A stretch of 22,286 nt of DNA from Lentimicrobiaceae bacterium (GCA_023227965.1 JALOCA010000046.1:1-22286); one strand, 5' to 3'. Positions 9,022 through 17,780 are shown, counted from the stretch's first letter. Program-made: numbers and translations. Notes: generated from the sequence alone by a model not told the origin.

Positions 9022-9594
9022 TTAACTAAAATACAGGTGCTGCACGAGAATTTTTATTCCTATTCCTATTAAAGTCAAACCCCCGATTATTTCCATCTTT
9101 TTTCCAAAGTGGCTTCCTGTTTTCTTACCAAAAAGGATACCCAACATCGAAATGATAAATGTTATGATTCCGATGATGAATAAAGCCCATATAATTTGTA
9201 TTTCCAAAAATGCGAAACTGATACCTACAGCAAAAGCATCTATGCTTGTTGCAATTGACATTCCCAACAAAACAAGCAGATTTAAAGGGTTGAATTTTTT
9301 CACTTCATCCTTAGAAAAACGCAAGCTTTCAAAAATCATTTTTAATCCCAGAGCCAAAAGGAGAGCAAATGCTATCCAATGATCAATAGCAATAACATAA
9401 TCCTTAACATATATCCCAATAAACCAGCCCAGTAAAGGCATCAAAGCCTGAAAAAAAGCAAGCGACAGTGCAATTTTTACTGCATTAAAAAAATTGATTC
9501 CGTTCATCGCCAGTCCGCTCGATACAGATACGGCAAAAGTATCGAAAGAAAGCCCAATGGCTATCAGTAAAATAACAACGTGCTCCATGCTCAT
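9022..9594 (-). CDS. mntP: Manganese efflux pump MntP family
   Basis: Inner-membrane exporter of 190 residues with six predicted membrane helices, matching the length of E. coli MntP (188). It has two homologous halves, each carrying a conserved intramembrane Asp motif: SFDTFAVSVSSG near residue 16 and SIDAFAVGISFAF near 115. The segment DHWIAFALLLALG after helix 2 is also typical. The family lowers cytoplasmic Mn2+ under manganese excess. ATG at 9594 is used; a second ATG two codons later is possible. It is divergent from comEC across 86 bp. No yybP-ykoY manganese riboswitch fits in the leader, because the -7 box is only 11 bp upstream of the ATG. Confidence 0.9.
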   Translation of the reverse strand: MSMEHVVILLIAIGLSFDTFAVSVSSGLAMNGINFFNAVKIALSLAFFQALMPLLGWFIGIYVKDYVIAIDHWIAFALLLALGLKMIFESLRFSKDEVKKFNPLNLLVLLGMSIATSIDAFAVGISFAFLEIQIIWALFIIGIITFIISMLGILFGKKTGSHFGKKMEIIGGLTLIGIGIKILVQHLYFS

Positions 9595-9605
9595 AAAATA
9601 ATCGG

Positions 9606-9613
9606 CAAAGATA
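9606..9613 (-). promoter_or_regulatory. -7 promoter box of mntP
   Basis: Minus-strand TATCTTTG matches TAnnTTTG exactly and ends 11 bp before the ATG, implying a very short or near-leaderless 5' end. The palindrome at 9633-9649 covers where the -33 region should lie. Confidence 0.55.
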
Positions 9614-9632
9614 CATTTTGTTTGGTACCGGT

Positions 9633-9649
9633 AATTTCAAACTGAAATT
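9633..9649. promoter_or_regulatory. Palindromic candidate operator between mntP and comEC
   Basis: AATTTCA-AAC-TGAAATT is a perfect 7-bp inverted repeat with a 3-bp spacer over the expected -33 region of mntP. A third half-site AATTTCA lies at 9668-9674, just before comEC. The layout fits a repressor or activator site. A metal-dependent regulator is one possibility given mntP, but the sequence is not the MntR or DtxR consensus I know. Confidence 0.4.
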
Positions 9650-9680
9650 TGATTATTTTTAAAGCAAAATTTCAGGAGCT

Positions 9681-11753
9681 ATGAACCCAGTTCATCAGTT
9701 TCCTTTTGTTCGTTTGTTAGTTCCCTTCCTTTTGGGAATCCTGAGTTCGTTGGCATTTTCTATATCAACAGTTCCGCTTTTTGTCCTTCCGCTTATATTT
9801 TTCTTGCTTTTATTTATTTTATTGAATAACAAAACTGTACATTATCGAAATCGGTGGTGGTTCGGAATGTTACTGTTTTTCTTTTTATTTCTGAGTGGTA
9901 ACAGAATTGTTTTTCAGCAAAGTCTGCAAAATTCACCTGAAAGTATTTCAAATAATTATAAAAAAGGAGATTTTTTGTTATTGAAAATCAGTGAGCCTGT
10001 ACAGCAAAAAGCGAAAACAAATAGAACGGTTGCTTGCATTATTTCGTTGTTTAAAAATGGCAAACATAAAAAAGTCAATGTAAAAGTAATGCTCTACTTT
10101 GCTGATTCTACTTCAAAATCATTGCGATATGGTGATATTATCATTTGCAATTCTCCTTTGCAACTGATAAGTCCGCCCAAAAACCCGAATGAATTTGATT
10201 ACCAAAAATACCTTGCCCGTAAAGGAATATATTACCAGGCGTATATTAAACCGTACCAATGGTTGCCTCTACAGGCAAACCAGGGTAATTTTTTCAGGGA
10301 ACAGGCGTCCAAGGTAAGAGCCTATTTTTTATTAATTTTTGAAAAGCATGGCGTTAGCGGAAAAGAATATGCTGTGGCTTCCGCGCTCATTCTCGGTAAC
10401 ACCGATAAATTAGATGCAGAATTGATGGCAGAATATGCAGGTTCGGGTGCTATGCACATCCTTTCGGTTTCGGGCTTGCATGTAGGAATAGTTTACATGG
10501 TTCTTGATTTCCTCTTGTTTTTTATGAACCGTAACAGGACATTGCGCATTTTGAAGGCAATATTTATTTTTCTTTTTATCTGGTTTTATGCTTTCATAAC
10601 AGGGCTTGCACCTGCCATACTCAGAGCCGCCGTGATGATTAGTTTTATCATAGCCGGAAATGTGTATTCACAAAAACCCAACATAATCAATTCAATTGCT
10701 GCTTCTGCATTTATTGTATTGCTCTACAATCCTTTTCTTGTAACCGATGTCGGATTCCAGCTTTCTTACCTGGCTGTAACAGGCATTGTTCTGCTTCAAA
10801 AGCCGATTTATTCCTTATGGATTCCCGCCAATTATTTGCTCGAAAAAGCCTGGGCGCTATGTTCTGTTTCCATTGCAGCCCAATTGGTTACATTCCCATT
10901 ATCATTGTACTATTTCCACCAGTTTCCGAATTATTTTCTGATTACAAACCTGATTGCAGTTCCGCTTTCGGGTTTTATCATTTATACCGGTGCGTTAACA
11001 TTACTGGTATCTCCCCTGCATGTACTGTGTGATGCAGTGTCATTCTTTATGGTTTTATTACTGAAAATATTAAATTTTACCGTACATTTTATTGAAAACC
11101 TGCCCGGTGCAATTCTTCAAAACCTATATTTAAATACCTTACAACTATTTTTAATTTATTTATTATTAACCTTTGTTATTTTATTTTGCTTTCAATGGAA
11201 AAAAACATTATTGATCAGTTCTTTGCTTTTCCTGCTTTTATTTTCAATATCGGTATTTTATAACAGGTTAAATGCAGAAAATCAAAAATTGATTGTTGTA
11301 TATAACATAAAAAAACACACTGCCATTGATTTTATTTCCGGCACAAAATCCTGGCAGGTGATGGACAGCACTTTGCTTAAAGAAGATAAGATTTTGAAAT
11401 ATAGCATATATCCCAATAGGATACGTATGCATCTGAAGAAGCAAAGCAATTTTTTTCTGAGAAAAGATAATAAATATATACTTTGGGAGTTTTCCGGAAA
11501 GAAAATTGTGGTTGTAAAAAAACCGTTGGATCACAATATTTGTGATACTGCAAGGATTAATTATTTGGTAATTGCGGGAAATCCAAAAGTAAATATACGC
11601 GAACTTTTACAATTTGTACATGTCAATATTATTGTTTTTGATGCCTCCAACAGCGTAGGAAGGGTTAGAAAATGGGTAGAAGAATGTAAATTGCTCAATG
11701 TTAAATACTATTCAGTTTTTGAAAAAGGAGCGTTTGTAGCTAATCTACAATAA
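9681..11753 (+). CDS. comEC: ComEC/Rec2 family DNA-uptake channel protein
   Basis: Polytopic inner-membrane protein of 690 residues that forms the channel for single-stranded DNA during natural transformation. N-terminal hydrophobic segments (about 1-75) precede a soluble DUF4131-like OB-fold region (about 85-200) ending near GIYYQAYIKPYQW. The Competence domain (about 225-530) carries the signature HILSVSGLHVG from His259, then many membrane helices. Residues about 535-690 are soluble. They occupy the place of the metallo-beta-lactamase-like domain of Bacillus ComEC, but no HxHxDH metal-binding motif is present, so nuclease activity in this part is unlikely. The ATG at 9681 follows an AGGAG that is too close (2 nt) to be a standard ribosome site. 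The SDR gene follows after 14 bp, probably in the same operon. Confidence 0.9.
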   Translation: MNPVHQFPFVRLLVPFLLGILSSLAFSISTVPLFVLPLIFFLLLFILLNNKTVHYRNRWWFGMLLFFFLFLSGNRIVFQQSLQNSPESISNNYKKGDFLLLKISEPVQQKAKTNRTVACIISLFKNGKHKKVNVKVMLYFADSTSKSLRYGDIIICNSPLQLISPPKNPNEFDYQKYLARKGIYYQAYIKPYQWLPLQANQGNFFREQASKVRAYFLLIFEKHGVSGKEYAVASALILGNTDKLDAELMAEYAGSGAMHILSVSGLHVGIVYMVLDFLLFFMNRNRTLRILKAIFIFLFIWFYAFITGLAPAILRAAVMISFIIAGNVYSQKPNIINSIAASAFIVLLYNPFLVTDVGFQLSYLAVTGIVLLQKPIYSLWIPANYLLEKAWALCSVSIAAQLVTFPLSLYYFHQFPNYFLITNLIAVPLSGFIIYTGALTLLVSPLHVLCDAVSFFMVLLLKILNFTVHFIENLPGAILQNLYLNTLQLFLIYLLLTFVILFCFQWKKTLLISSLLFLLLFSISVFYNRLNAENQKLIVVYNIKKHTAIDFISGTKSWQVMDSTLLKEDKILKYSIYPNRIRMHLKKQSNFFLRKDNKYILWEFSGKKIVVVKKPLDHNICDTARINYLVIAGNPKVNIRELLQFVHVNIIVFDASNSVGRVRKWVEECKLLNVKYYSVFEKGAFVANLQ

Positions 11754-11767
11754 ATAAATCGTAAAAA

Positions 11768-12559
11768 ATGGAACTTAAAGGAAAAACTGCTTTGATTACC
11801 GGCGCCTCAGGTGGCATAGGTTACGATCTTGCCGGACTTTTGGCAAAAGAAGGTTGCAATCTGATTTTGGTAGCAAGGAGCAGCGAAAAAATGATTTCGC
11901 TTGCCAATGCACTTGAAAAACAATGTGGTATAAAAATACATGTCATCACCAAGGACTTAAGCTATGCAGAATCAGCAAATGAATTATACCGGCAAATAGC
12001 AGACAGTGGCTTGCAGGTTGACACCCTGATAAACAATGCCGGTTTTGGCAATTGGGGGCTTTTTGCAGAGACTAATCTTGAAAAAGAGATGAATATGATA
12101 GATTTGAATGTAAAAACACTTACGGTGCTCACAAAACTGTTTCTCCAGCCAATGTTGCAAAGAAAAAGCGGGCACATCCTGAATGTCGCTTCCACAGCAG
12201 CATTTCAACCCGGACCCTACATGGCGGTGTATTATGCGACAAAAGCCTATGTGCTGTCATTTACCGAAGCCCTTTCCGAAGAACTGAAGGGAACCGGCAT
12301 CAGCGTTACCACCCTCTGTCCTGGGCCCACCGAAACCGGGTTTGGTAAAACCGCTGAAATAGAAAAATCAAAGTTATTTACATCGCTTAAAGTAGTAAAA
12401 AGCAGCGATGTAGCAAGCTTTGCGCTAAAGGCATTGAAAAGGAAAAAACGTTTAGCTATTCACGGAACAATGAACCGGCTGATTGTTTGGATCAACCGAT
12501 TCACACCGCGTTTCATTGTGTTACGGATGGTTTATAAAATGTCGGAGCCTAAAAAATAA
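11768..12559 (+). CDS. Short-chain dehydrogenase/reductase (classical SDR)
   Basis: Cytoplasmic NAD(P)-dependent oxidoreductase of 263 residues. The cofactor motif TGASGGIG is at about residues 14-21, NNAG occurs in LINNAGFGNWG, catalytic Ser142 is in NVAST, and the Tyr155/Lys159 pair is in YYATK, with the standard 13-residue Ser-Tyr spacing. The C-terminal CPGPTETGF motif is also typical. Overall it resembles the DltE/YqjQ-like SDR group, and the substrate is unknown. It starts 14 bp after comEC, likely in the same transcript. Its last 11 bp overlap the end of the convergent GH31 gene. Confidence 0.9.
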   Translation: MELKGKTALITGASGGIGYDLAGLLAKEGCNLILVARSSEKMISLANALEKQCGIKIHVITKDLSYAESANELYRQIADSGLQVDTLINNAGFGNWGLFAETNLEKEMNMIDLNVKTLTVLTKLFLQPMLQRKSGHILNVASTAAFQPGPYMAVYYATKAYVLSFTEALSEELKGTGISVTTLCPGPTETGFGKTAEIEKSKLFTSLKVVKSSDVASFALKALKRKKRLAIHGTMNRLIVWINRFTPRFIVLRMVYKMSEPKK

Positions 12560-15014
12560 TTTCTGTTTCGTCGTCAGAGTTATTAACGACAACACAACGG
12601 GTTTTTATTTCATCGTACTGCCAAGGAACCCGCACATTCAGCGGGTCATCTGCCTGCAAAGCATTTAATTGAGTAAACGCATAATGAGAAGTGGGGGTGG
12701 TTTTGCCATTCACTTTTACTGAGCCTGCCAATGTTTCAAAACCATGAAATACCATACGTATTTTGGTAAAACGGCTATTGAAGGTTCCCTCTTTTTTGCT
12801 TAGAACCAATTTATTTGCCGACGGGATATAATGAAACAATTTTTTGTAAAATACACCCTGTTGGTATTGATAAGTAGTGCCATCATCCTCATAATAACAA
12901 TATTCTGAAGGGGATATTCCTTTATAAATGTGTATAGTAAGAGTATCAGAGGCTTTTTCTGAAGTACTCTGCACCGGAGATTGCATGGGAATTATGCTTC
13001 CGGCTTTTACAAATAAAGGCAAACGTTGCAAAGGGCATTCAACTTTGTATTCGGTATTTCCGGTATATTTTTCATCAGAATAAAAATCATACCAATCTCC
13101 TTCGGGCATAAAAACTTTCGTCAGTAGTTTGTCGCTTTCCACGGGAGCAACCAAAACCGAAGGACCTAACAAGTATTCATTCTGATAGTCGGGAAGATAA
13201 ATTTTATCGGATTGGGCATAGTTAATACAAAGGCTGCGTGCAACCGGCATCCCTGATTGTGCTGCTTCGTAAAATGCAGAATAAATATAGGGTAAAAGCT
13301 TGTATCGTAGTTGGATGTAATTTCTTGCAATAGCTTCAATATCTTCACCATACGACCAGGGTTCCGCCTCACAAAAATTATAGGATTTGTGAGAACGGAA
13401 AAATGGAGTAAAAGTGCCGATGCTGAGCCAGCGGGTAAATAGTTTTGCTGAGCCATCGCCCATAAAACCACCAATGTCATATCCGCAAAAAGGTACTCCC
13501 GCCAGTCCGATACTGTTTACCATACGAACACCCAGCAGCATATGTTCGTCGCTGGGGCTGTTATCACCGGTCCATAGGGCTGAATACCGTTGCAATCCGG
13601 AAAAACCGGAACGGGTAAGAATGAGTGGACGCCTGCCATTAAGCAGTTTTTTGGTTCCTTCAAAAGTGCTTCGCGACATCAGGAATCCATACACATTTTT
13701 CGCCTCTCGGTAACTAACTTTTTCTCCTTCCCAGTCGAAAACAACCATTTCGGGGGTACTTTGTCCCCAACTTGCGGGTTCGTTCATGTCGTTCCAGAAA
13801 CCTTCCACTCCATCGTTTACCAAATCTTTAAAAGAGTTGCCCCACCATTGGCGGCAGGATTCTTTTGTGAAATCAGGAAAATGGCACCAGCCGGGCCATA
13901 CCTGGGCAGTGTAAGGTGTATTGTCAGGATATTTTACAAAAACATCTTTTTTAAACCCATCTTCGTAAGCACTGTATCCTTTTTCGACCTTAATTCCCGG
14001 GTCAACGATAACCGTAGTATGTATACCCATTTTTCTCAGTTCACCCACGGTTTCTGCCGGATGAGGAAAGCGGGTGGGATCCCATGTAAAAATTTTGTAG
14101 TTATCCATGTAGTGTATGTCAAGATACATTACATCAAGTGGAATTTTTTTATCGCGGAAAGTACGGGCAATGTTCAGCACTTCGGTATCGGGGAAATAGC
14201 TCCACCGGCATTGCTGAAAACCAAGACTCCAGATTGGAGGTATCTCCATATGCCCTGTAAGATCAGAATATTGGCTAAGGATACCGGCAATAGTTTTGTC
14301 CCAGATAAAATAATAATCCATTTCGCCACCCTCAGCGCTAAAAAATGAGAACCTGTCGTTGGAAGCGCCAAAATTAAAAGTAGATCGGTAGGAATTATCG
14401 AAAAATATTCCATAGTTCAATCCATGGTGGATGCCAATGTAAAACGGGAAAGAAGCATACAAAGGGTCATCCCAACTTTGATGATGCGGGTTATCGGTAT
14501 TCCAGTGCACATAGGCAGAACCTCTGCGGTCAAGGTTTCCGGTTTTTTCGCCTAATCCTACAAAGCGTTCGCCTTCCTGCAGGGTTTTATAAGTAGCTAC
14601 TTCGTTTTCAAGCCATGATGTGCCAAAAGAAGCATCATCACTATTGATGAGTTTACCGTTGGAGGTGTAAAAGGCAAAACGTACAGGATTTCGCTGAATC
14701 TGTAATTGTAATTCTCCGGTCGAAATAATGATTTTTTCTTTGGTTTCTTCAAGGTTAAAATTACATGGCTGTGGCTTACCGGCTACCGAATATGAGAAAT
14801 CTTTTATAAATTTATCCTTTACAATTCGTATTCTGAACATTTTGGGTGAAAAAACGGTAATTTCGGCATTACCGTAATCGGTAACCAGTCGGATTACGGC
14901 ACCCTCTTTCGTTATTTTTTTCAGATTTCCAAGGCTATGGTTCAGATTATCGCGTGAAAAGCCTGCTGTAACAAGAATAACACTCATACAAAGTATTGCT
15001 ATTAATTTCTTCAT
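12549..15014 (-). CDS. Secreted glycoside hydrolase family 31 (alpha-glucosidase-like)
   Basis: Exported glycosidase of 821 residues, probably periplasmic or outer-membrane associated, releasing alpha-linked glucose (or xylose) from oligosaccharide ends. A signal peptide (about 1-20) precedes an N-terminal galactose-mutarotase-like beta domain carrying FVGLGEKTGNLDRRG (about 150-165) and a (beta/alpha)8 barrel from about 255. The nucleophile is Asp409 in WNDMNEP, and the predicted acid/base is Asp484 in WTGDNSPSD. C-terminal beta domains complete the usual GH31 plan. The intact DMNEP loop favours alpha-glucosidase over alpha-xylosidase, but specificity is inferred. It is the last gene of the mgsA-esterase-GH13-GH31 run, 24 bp after GH13, and lacks a T9SS tail. 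Its stop TAG lies inside the SDR 3' end. Confidence 0.93.
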   Translation of the reverse strand: MKKLIAILCMSVILVTAGFSRDNLNHSLGNLKKITKEGAVIRLVTDYGNAEITVFSPKMFRIRIVKDKFIKDFSYSVAGKPQPCNFNLEETKEKIIISTGELQLQIQRNPVRFAFYTSNGKLINSDDASFGTSWLENEVATYKTLQEGERFVGLGEKTGNLDRRGSAYVHWNTDNPHHQSWDDPLYASFPFYIGIHHGLNYGIFFDNSYRSTFNFGASNDRFSFFSAEGGEMDYYFIWDKTIAGILSQYSDLTGHMEIPPIWSLGFQQCRWSYFPDTEVLNIARTFRDKKIPLDVMYLDIHYMDNYKIFTWDPTRFPHPAETVGELRKMGIHTTVIVDPGIKVEKGYSAYEDGFKKDVFVKYPDNTPYTAQVWPGWCHFPDFTKESCRQWWGNSFKDLVNDGVEGFWNDMNEPASWGQSTPEMVVFDWEGEKVSYREAKNVYGFLMSRSTFEGTKKLLNGRRPLILTRSGFSGLQRYSALWTGDNSPSDEHMLLGVRMVNSIGLAGVPFCGYDIGGFMGDGSAKLFTRWLSIGTFTPFFRSHKSYNFCEAEPWSYGEDIEAIARNYIQLRYKLLPYIYSAFYEAAQSGMPVARSLCINYAQSDKIYLPDYQNEYLLGPSVLVAPVESDKLLTKVFMPEGDWYDFYSDEKYTGNTEYKVECPLQRLPLFVKAGSIIPMQSPVQSTSEKASDTLTIHIYKGISPSEYCYYEDDGTTYQYQQGVFYKKLFHYIPSANKLVLSKKEGTFNSRFTKIRMVFHGFETLAGSVKVNGKTTPTSHYAFTQLNALQADDPLNVRVPWQYDEIKTRCVVVNNSDDETEIIF

Positions 15015-15038
15015 TTTCAGATGGGCAATGTTATTTCT

Positions 15039-16418
15039 TTATTTTGTGAGAACAATATACATCCATGGTTTCAGGGTTAACTGTACGTCGGCAGCCAGGG
15101 TAAGTGGTTTTCCTGTATAAATGTTGTTGTATGTTCCCAGAAAATCTTTTCCTTTGAGAGCAACGGTCTGAGGTTTATCGCTGAGATTAAGTATTACTAT
15201 TACCTTGCTTTTGTCTTTTTCCCTTACAAAAGCAAATACATTTTTATCAACATTAGTAGGAATTCGTACAAATTTTCCGCCTTCGGCACCGTTCCACAGG
15301 GCAGGTGTACTTTTTTTCAGGTTGAGCAGTTTAGTATAAAAACCGTTAAGCATCACTGTCTTCCATGTAATAGTATCTTTTTCAAAAAACTGCAGCCTTT
15401 TTTTCAGGGGAAGTTCCTGCCCGGTGTACACCAGTGGCATACCGGGAACGGTAACGGATAAAACGGCAAATGTTTTTACACCTTCACCCAGACGTTCGTA
15501 TTCGGTGCCATTCCAAGAATTTTCATCGTGATTACTTGTAAAATACATACGGTAAGCATCTTTCTGATACAATGAGTCGTTTTTGGCAAAATATTTCATT
15601 ATATCATCGGCACTTTTCTTTCCTTTGGCAATATCGTTCATAATATGATGAAATTCCCATCCGTAGGTCATGTCGAAGGCTTGTTGCAAAACCGGTTCTT
15701 CGGCTTCGGCTAACAAAAACACAGGACTTATTTTATCGAGCTCTGTACGGACATCTATCCAGAAGTCGGTGGGAACCATACCTGCCACATCGCAGCGGAA
15801 GCCGTCAATTCCGGTTTCTTTTACCCACCAGAGCATTGCATCTTTCATGTAAGTACGCAAACCGGGCTGGTCATAATTAAGGTCGGCAACATCACTCCAA
15901 TCGAAAGGGGAAACGATTTTTCCAGTCGAATCATTGGTGTACCAGTCAGGGTGTTCAGTTATAAGCGGGTTATCCCACGAGGTATGGTTTGCCACCCAGT
16001 CCAATATCAGGTGCATACCCAGTTCGTGGGCTTTATTCACCAGGTTTTTAAAATCTTCCATGGTTCCGTATGAAGGATCAATCCCATAGTAATCTTTTAC
16101 TGAATAGAAGCTGCCTAAGGTTCCTTTACGGTTTTTTTCGCCTATGGGATGAATAGGCATAAGCCATAAAATATCAATGCCCATGGCTTTCAAACGAGGC
16201 AACTGGGTTTGAAATGCTTTGAAAGTACCCGGCACGGAATATTGCCGGAGGTTCACCTCGTAAATAGTTGCATTTTTTGCCCATGCAGGGTGTTTTACCT
16301 GTTGGTAAGATACTTTCTGCCCTACATTGTTTTGGGAAAATCCTTTTTTTGATAAAACCGGATTAAATAAAAAAACAGTTAACAAAACTAAAAAGGAAAT
16401 ACAGATACGGTGTTTCAT
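15039..16418 (-). CDS. Secreted alpha-amylase family GH13 enzyme
   Basis: Exported alpha-glucan hydrolase of 459 residues. A signal peptide (about 1-29) is followed by an (alpha/beta)8 barrel with the four conserved GH13 regions: DWVANH, GFRCDVAGMVP with nucleophile Asp210, LLAEAEEP with acid/base Glu238, and SNHDENSW with transition-state Asp298. A short beta C-terminal domain (about 385-459) ends WMYIVLTK. It is compact, with no starch-binding module and no T9SS tail, so a periplasmic role on maltooligosaccharides imported by a Sus-type system elsewhere is plausible (inference). It lies 29 bp after the esterase gene and 24 bp before GH31, in the same operon. Confidence 0.93.
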   Translation of the reverse strand: MKHRICISFLVLLTVFLFNPVLSKKGFSQNNVGQKVSYQQVKHPAWAKNATIYEVNLRQYSVPGTFKAFQTQLPRLKAMGIDILWLMPIHPIGEKNRKGTLGSFYSVKDYYGIDPSYGTMEDFKNLVNKAHELGMHLILDWVANHTSWDNPLITEHPDWYTNDSTGKIVSPFDWSDVADLNYDQPGLRTYMKDAMLWWVKETGIDGFRCDVAGMVPTDFWIDVRTELDKISPVFLLAEAEEPVLQQAFDMTYGWEFHHIMNDIAKGKKSADDIMKYFAKNDSLYQKDAYRMYFTSNHDENSWNGTEYERLGEGVKTFAVLSVTVPGMPLVYTGQELPLKKRLQFFEKDTITWKTVMLNGFYTKLLNLKKSTPALWNGAEGGKFVRIPTNVDKNVFAFVREKDKSKVIVILNLSDKPQTVALKGKDFLGTYNNIYTGKPLTLAADVQLTLKPWMYIVLTK

Positions 16419-16447
16419 TTTACAGTAAAATTTTGGTTAATAATTTA

Positions 16448-17167
16448 TTATTTTTCAATAGTATTTATTCTTCGATGACTTAAAAACCATTCATAAAGGG
16501 CGGGATTGTTATAGGTATCCGTCCATACATCATGGTTTGCTTCAGGGTAAACAGTATAAATAACGTTGCCCCCTATCCTTTTTAGTGCATTGACCATTTC
16601 CCTCGACCTTGCCTCGGGTACAACATCATCTTTTGCCCCGTGAAAAGCCCAAACCGGCACGTTCTTTAATTTTTCTATATGAATAGTATCGCCACCGCCA
16701 CATACCGGAGCTATGGCAGCAAATCGTCCGGGACGTTTTATGGCAAATTCCCAGGTTCCAAATCCTCCCATGCTTAAACCGGTAAGATACACCCTGTTAG
16801 AGTCAATGCGATATCTCCTCAGTAGTTTGGAAAGCAAGGCATCCAAAACGTCAACCGACCACCATTGTCCTTCGGGACATTGGGGTGAAATAATTACGAA
16901 AGGAAATTCTCTCCCTTCCTCTGCCATTTTTGGGGGACCATTTTTTTTCAGCAGTTCGGGATCATTTCCTCTTTCAGCAGAGCCATGCAGGAAAAGAATC
17001 AAAGGAAACTTTTTATGTTTGTCCTTTTTGTAATCCTTTGGCAAATACACTAAATAAGGAGTTTTTGTTTTCATTGTGATGCCTGCCGACAGCGATTTCT
17101 GGCGTTGGGCATAACTTCCGGCAGCGAAAAAAAGAGCCAGAAAACAAGCAATAACCGTAACTCTCAT
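16448..17167 (-). CDS. Secreted alpha/beta-hydrolase (esterase, CE1/PHB-depolymerase-like)
   Basis: Exported serine hydrolase of 239 residues. A signal peptide (about 1-20, ending SYAQ) precedes an alpha/beta-hydrolase core: the oxyanion-hole strand LFLHGSAERG, nucleophile Ser132 in GLSMGGFG, an acid Asp in HGAKDDVVP (about 195), and the catalytic His in EANHDVW (about 217). The HGSAERG and GLSMGG combination fits the small 'phospholipase/prolyl-oligopeptidase-like' esterases of Bacteroidota often found beside glycoside hydrolases. Deacylation of polysaccharide side groups is a possible role, but the substrate is unproven. It sits 15 bp after mgsA and 29 bp before GH13. Confidence 0.88.
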   Translation of the reverse strand: MRVTVIACFLALFFAAGSYAQRQKSLSAGITMKTKTPYLVYLPKDYKKDKHKKFPLILFLHGSAERGNDPELLKKNGPPKMAEEGREFPFVIISPQCPEGQWWSVDVLDALLSKLLRRYRIDSNRVYLTGLSMGGFGTWEFAIKRPGRFAAIAPVCGGGDTIHIEKLKNVPVWAFHGAKDDVVPEARSREMVNALKRIGGNVIYTVYPEANHDVWTDTYNNPALYEWFLSHRRINTIEK

Positions 17168-17182
17168 TATAAAATAGTGCAG

Positions 17183-17644
17183 TTAAATTTCTCTTGCTAT
17201 GTATTGTGAATAATCTTTGAGCCGGGGTTTGTATTCCTGTAAGAAAAGTGGAGAGCTAATAAGAAAATCAGCAGTAGATCGGTTGCTGGCACAGGGGATA
17301 TTGTATAGTACGGCTATGCGAAGCAATGCTTTAACATCTACATCATGCGGATGTGGTTGCATGGGGTCCCAGAAGAAAAATATCACATCAATTTTTTCTT
17401 CAGCAATGAGTGCACCTAATTGAAGGTCGCCCCCCAAAGGACCCGATTTCAATCTGGTTACTCTGTAATCATCATTTTTTTCTTTCGCTTTTTTTTGTAA
17501 TACGGTTTCCACCAATCTTCCTGTGGTTCCTGTGCAATAGATTTTATGATTAACGAGTGTTTCACTATTGAATTTCACCCATTCTACCATATCTTTTTTT
17601 TGATTGTCGTGAGCCACAATCCCTATCCTTTTAATTTTTTCCAT
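17183..17644 (-). CDS. mgsA: Methylglyoxal synthase
   Basis: Cytoplasmic enzyme of 153 residues that converts dihydroxyacetone phosphate to methylglyoxal and phosphate, bypassing lower glycolysis when phosphate is short. Family motifs are VAHDNQKKD with His12, TGTTG (phosphate site), KSGPLGGDLQLG with catalytic Asp73, FFFWDPMQPHPHDVDVKALLR with His100, and NRSTADFL. The ATG at 17644 is chosen over an in-frame TTG at 17665. That TTG lies inside the exact -7 box 17663-17670, so transcription should start downstream of it, and the E. coli enzyme also begins only a few residues before this IGIVAHD segment. It heads the minus-strand run into the esterase, GH13 and GH31 genes, and is divergent from phosphofructokinase. 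Confidence 0.95.
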   Translation of the reverse strand: MEKIKRIGIVAHDNQKKDMVEWVKFNSETLVNHKIYCTGTTGRLVETVLQKKAKEKNDDYRVTRLKSGPLGGDLQLGALIAEEKIDVIFFFWDPMQPHPHDVDVKALLRIAVLYNIPCASNRSTADFLISSPLFLQEYKPRLKDYSQYIAREI

Positions 17645-17662
17645 ATAGCAAGATTGAATTTC

Positions 17663-17670
17663 CAAAAGTA
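17663..17670 (-). promoter_or_regulatory. -7 promoter box of the mgsA-esterase-GH13-GH31 operon
   Basis: Minus-strand TACTTTTG is an exact TAnnTTTG match 18 bp before the mgsA ATG. The AT-rich upstream side has no clear -33 TTG. It faces away from the phosphofructokinase box, with 28 bp between the two. Confidence 0.65.
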
Positions 17671-17698
17671 CAATAAAAAACGGAAAATTTTAATTTAG

Positions 17699-17706
17699 TA
17701 CTTTTG
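17699..17706 (+). promoter_or_regulatory. -7 promoter box of phosphofructokinase
   Basis: Plus-strand TACTTTTG is an exact TAnnTTTG match followed by C, 74 bp before the ATG. That leaves a leader of roughly 65-70 nt. Its -33 region would fall in the same short spacer used by the mgsA promoter. Confidence 0.65.
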
Positions 17707-17780
17707 CAAAAAACTACAGCGTTCGAAATAAAAATAACAAATCACGTTATACTACACAAATTAACTGTAAACTATAAGAG

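Noticed and set aside
9595..9680. Manganese (yybP-ykoY) riboswitch before mntP
   Set aside because: The promoter box leaves a leader of only a few bases, too short for the aptamer, and its conserved loops are absent.
13590..14348. 252-residue plus-strand open frame
   Set aside because: Lies wholly inside the GH31 gene on the opposite strand, over its conserved catalytic region, and shows no motif.
17645..17665. TTG start extending mgsA by seven codons
   Set aside because: The TTG falls inside the exact -7 promoter box, so it should not be in the mRNA, and the extra residues match nothing in the family.
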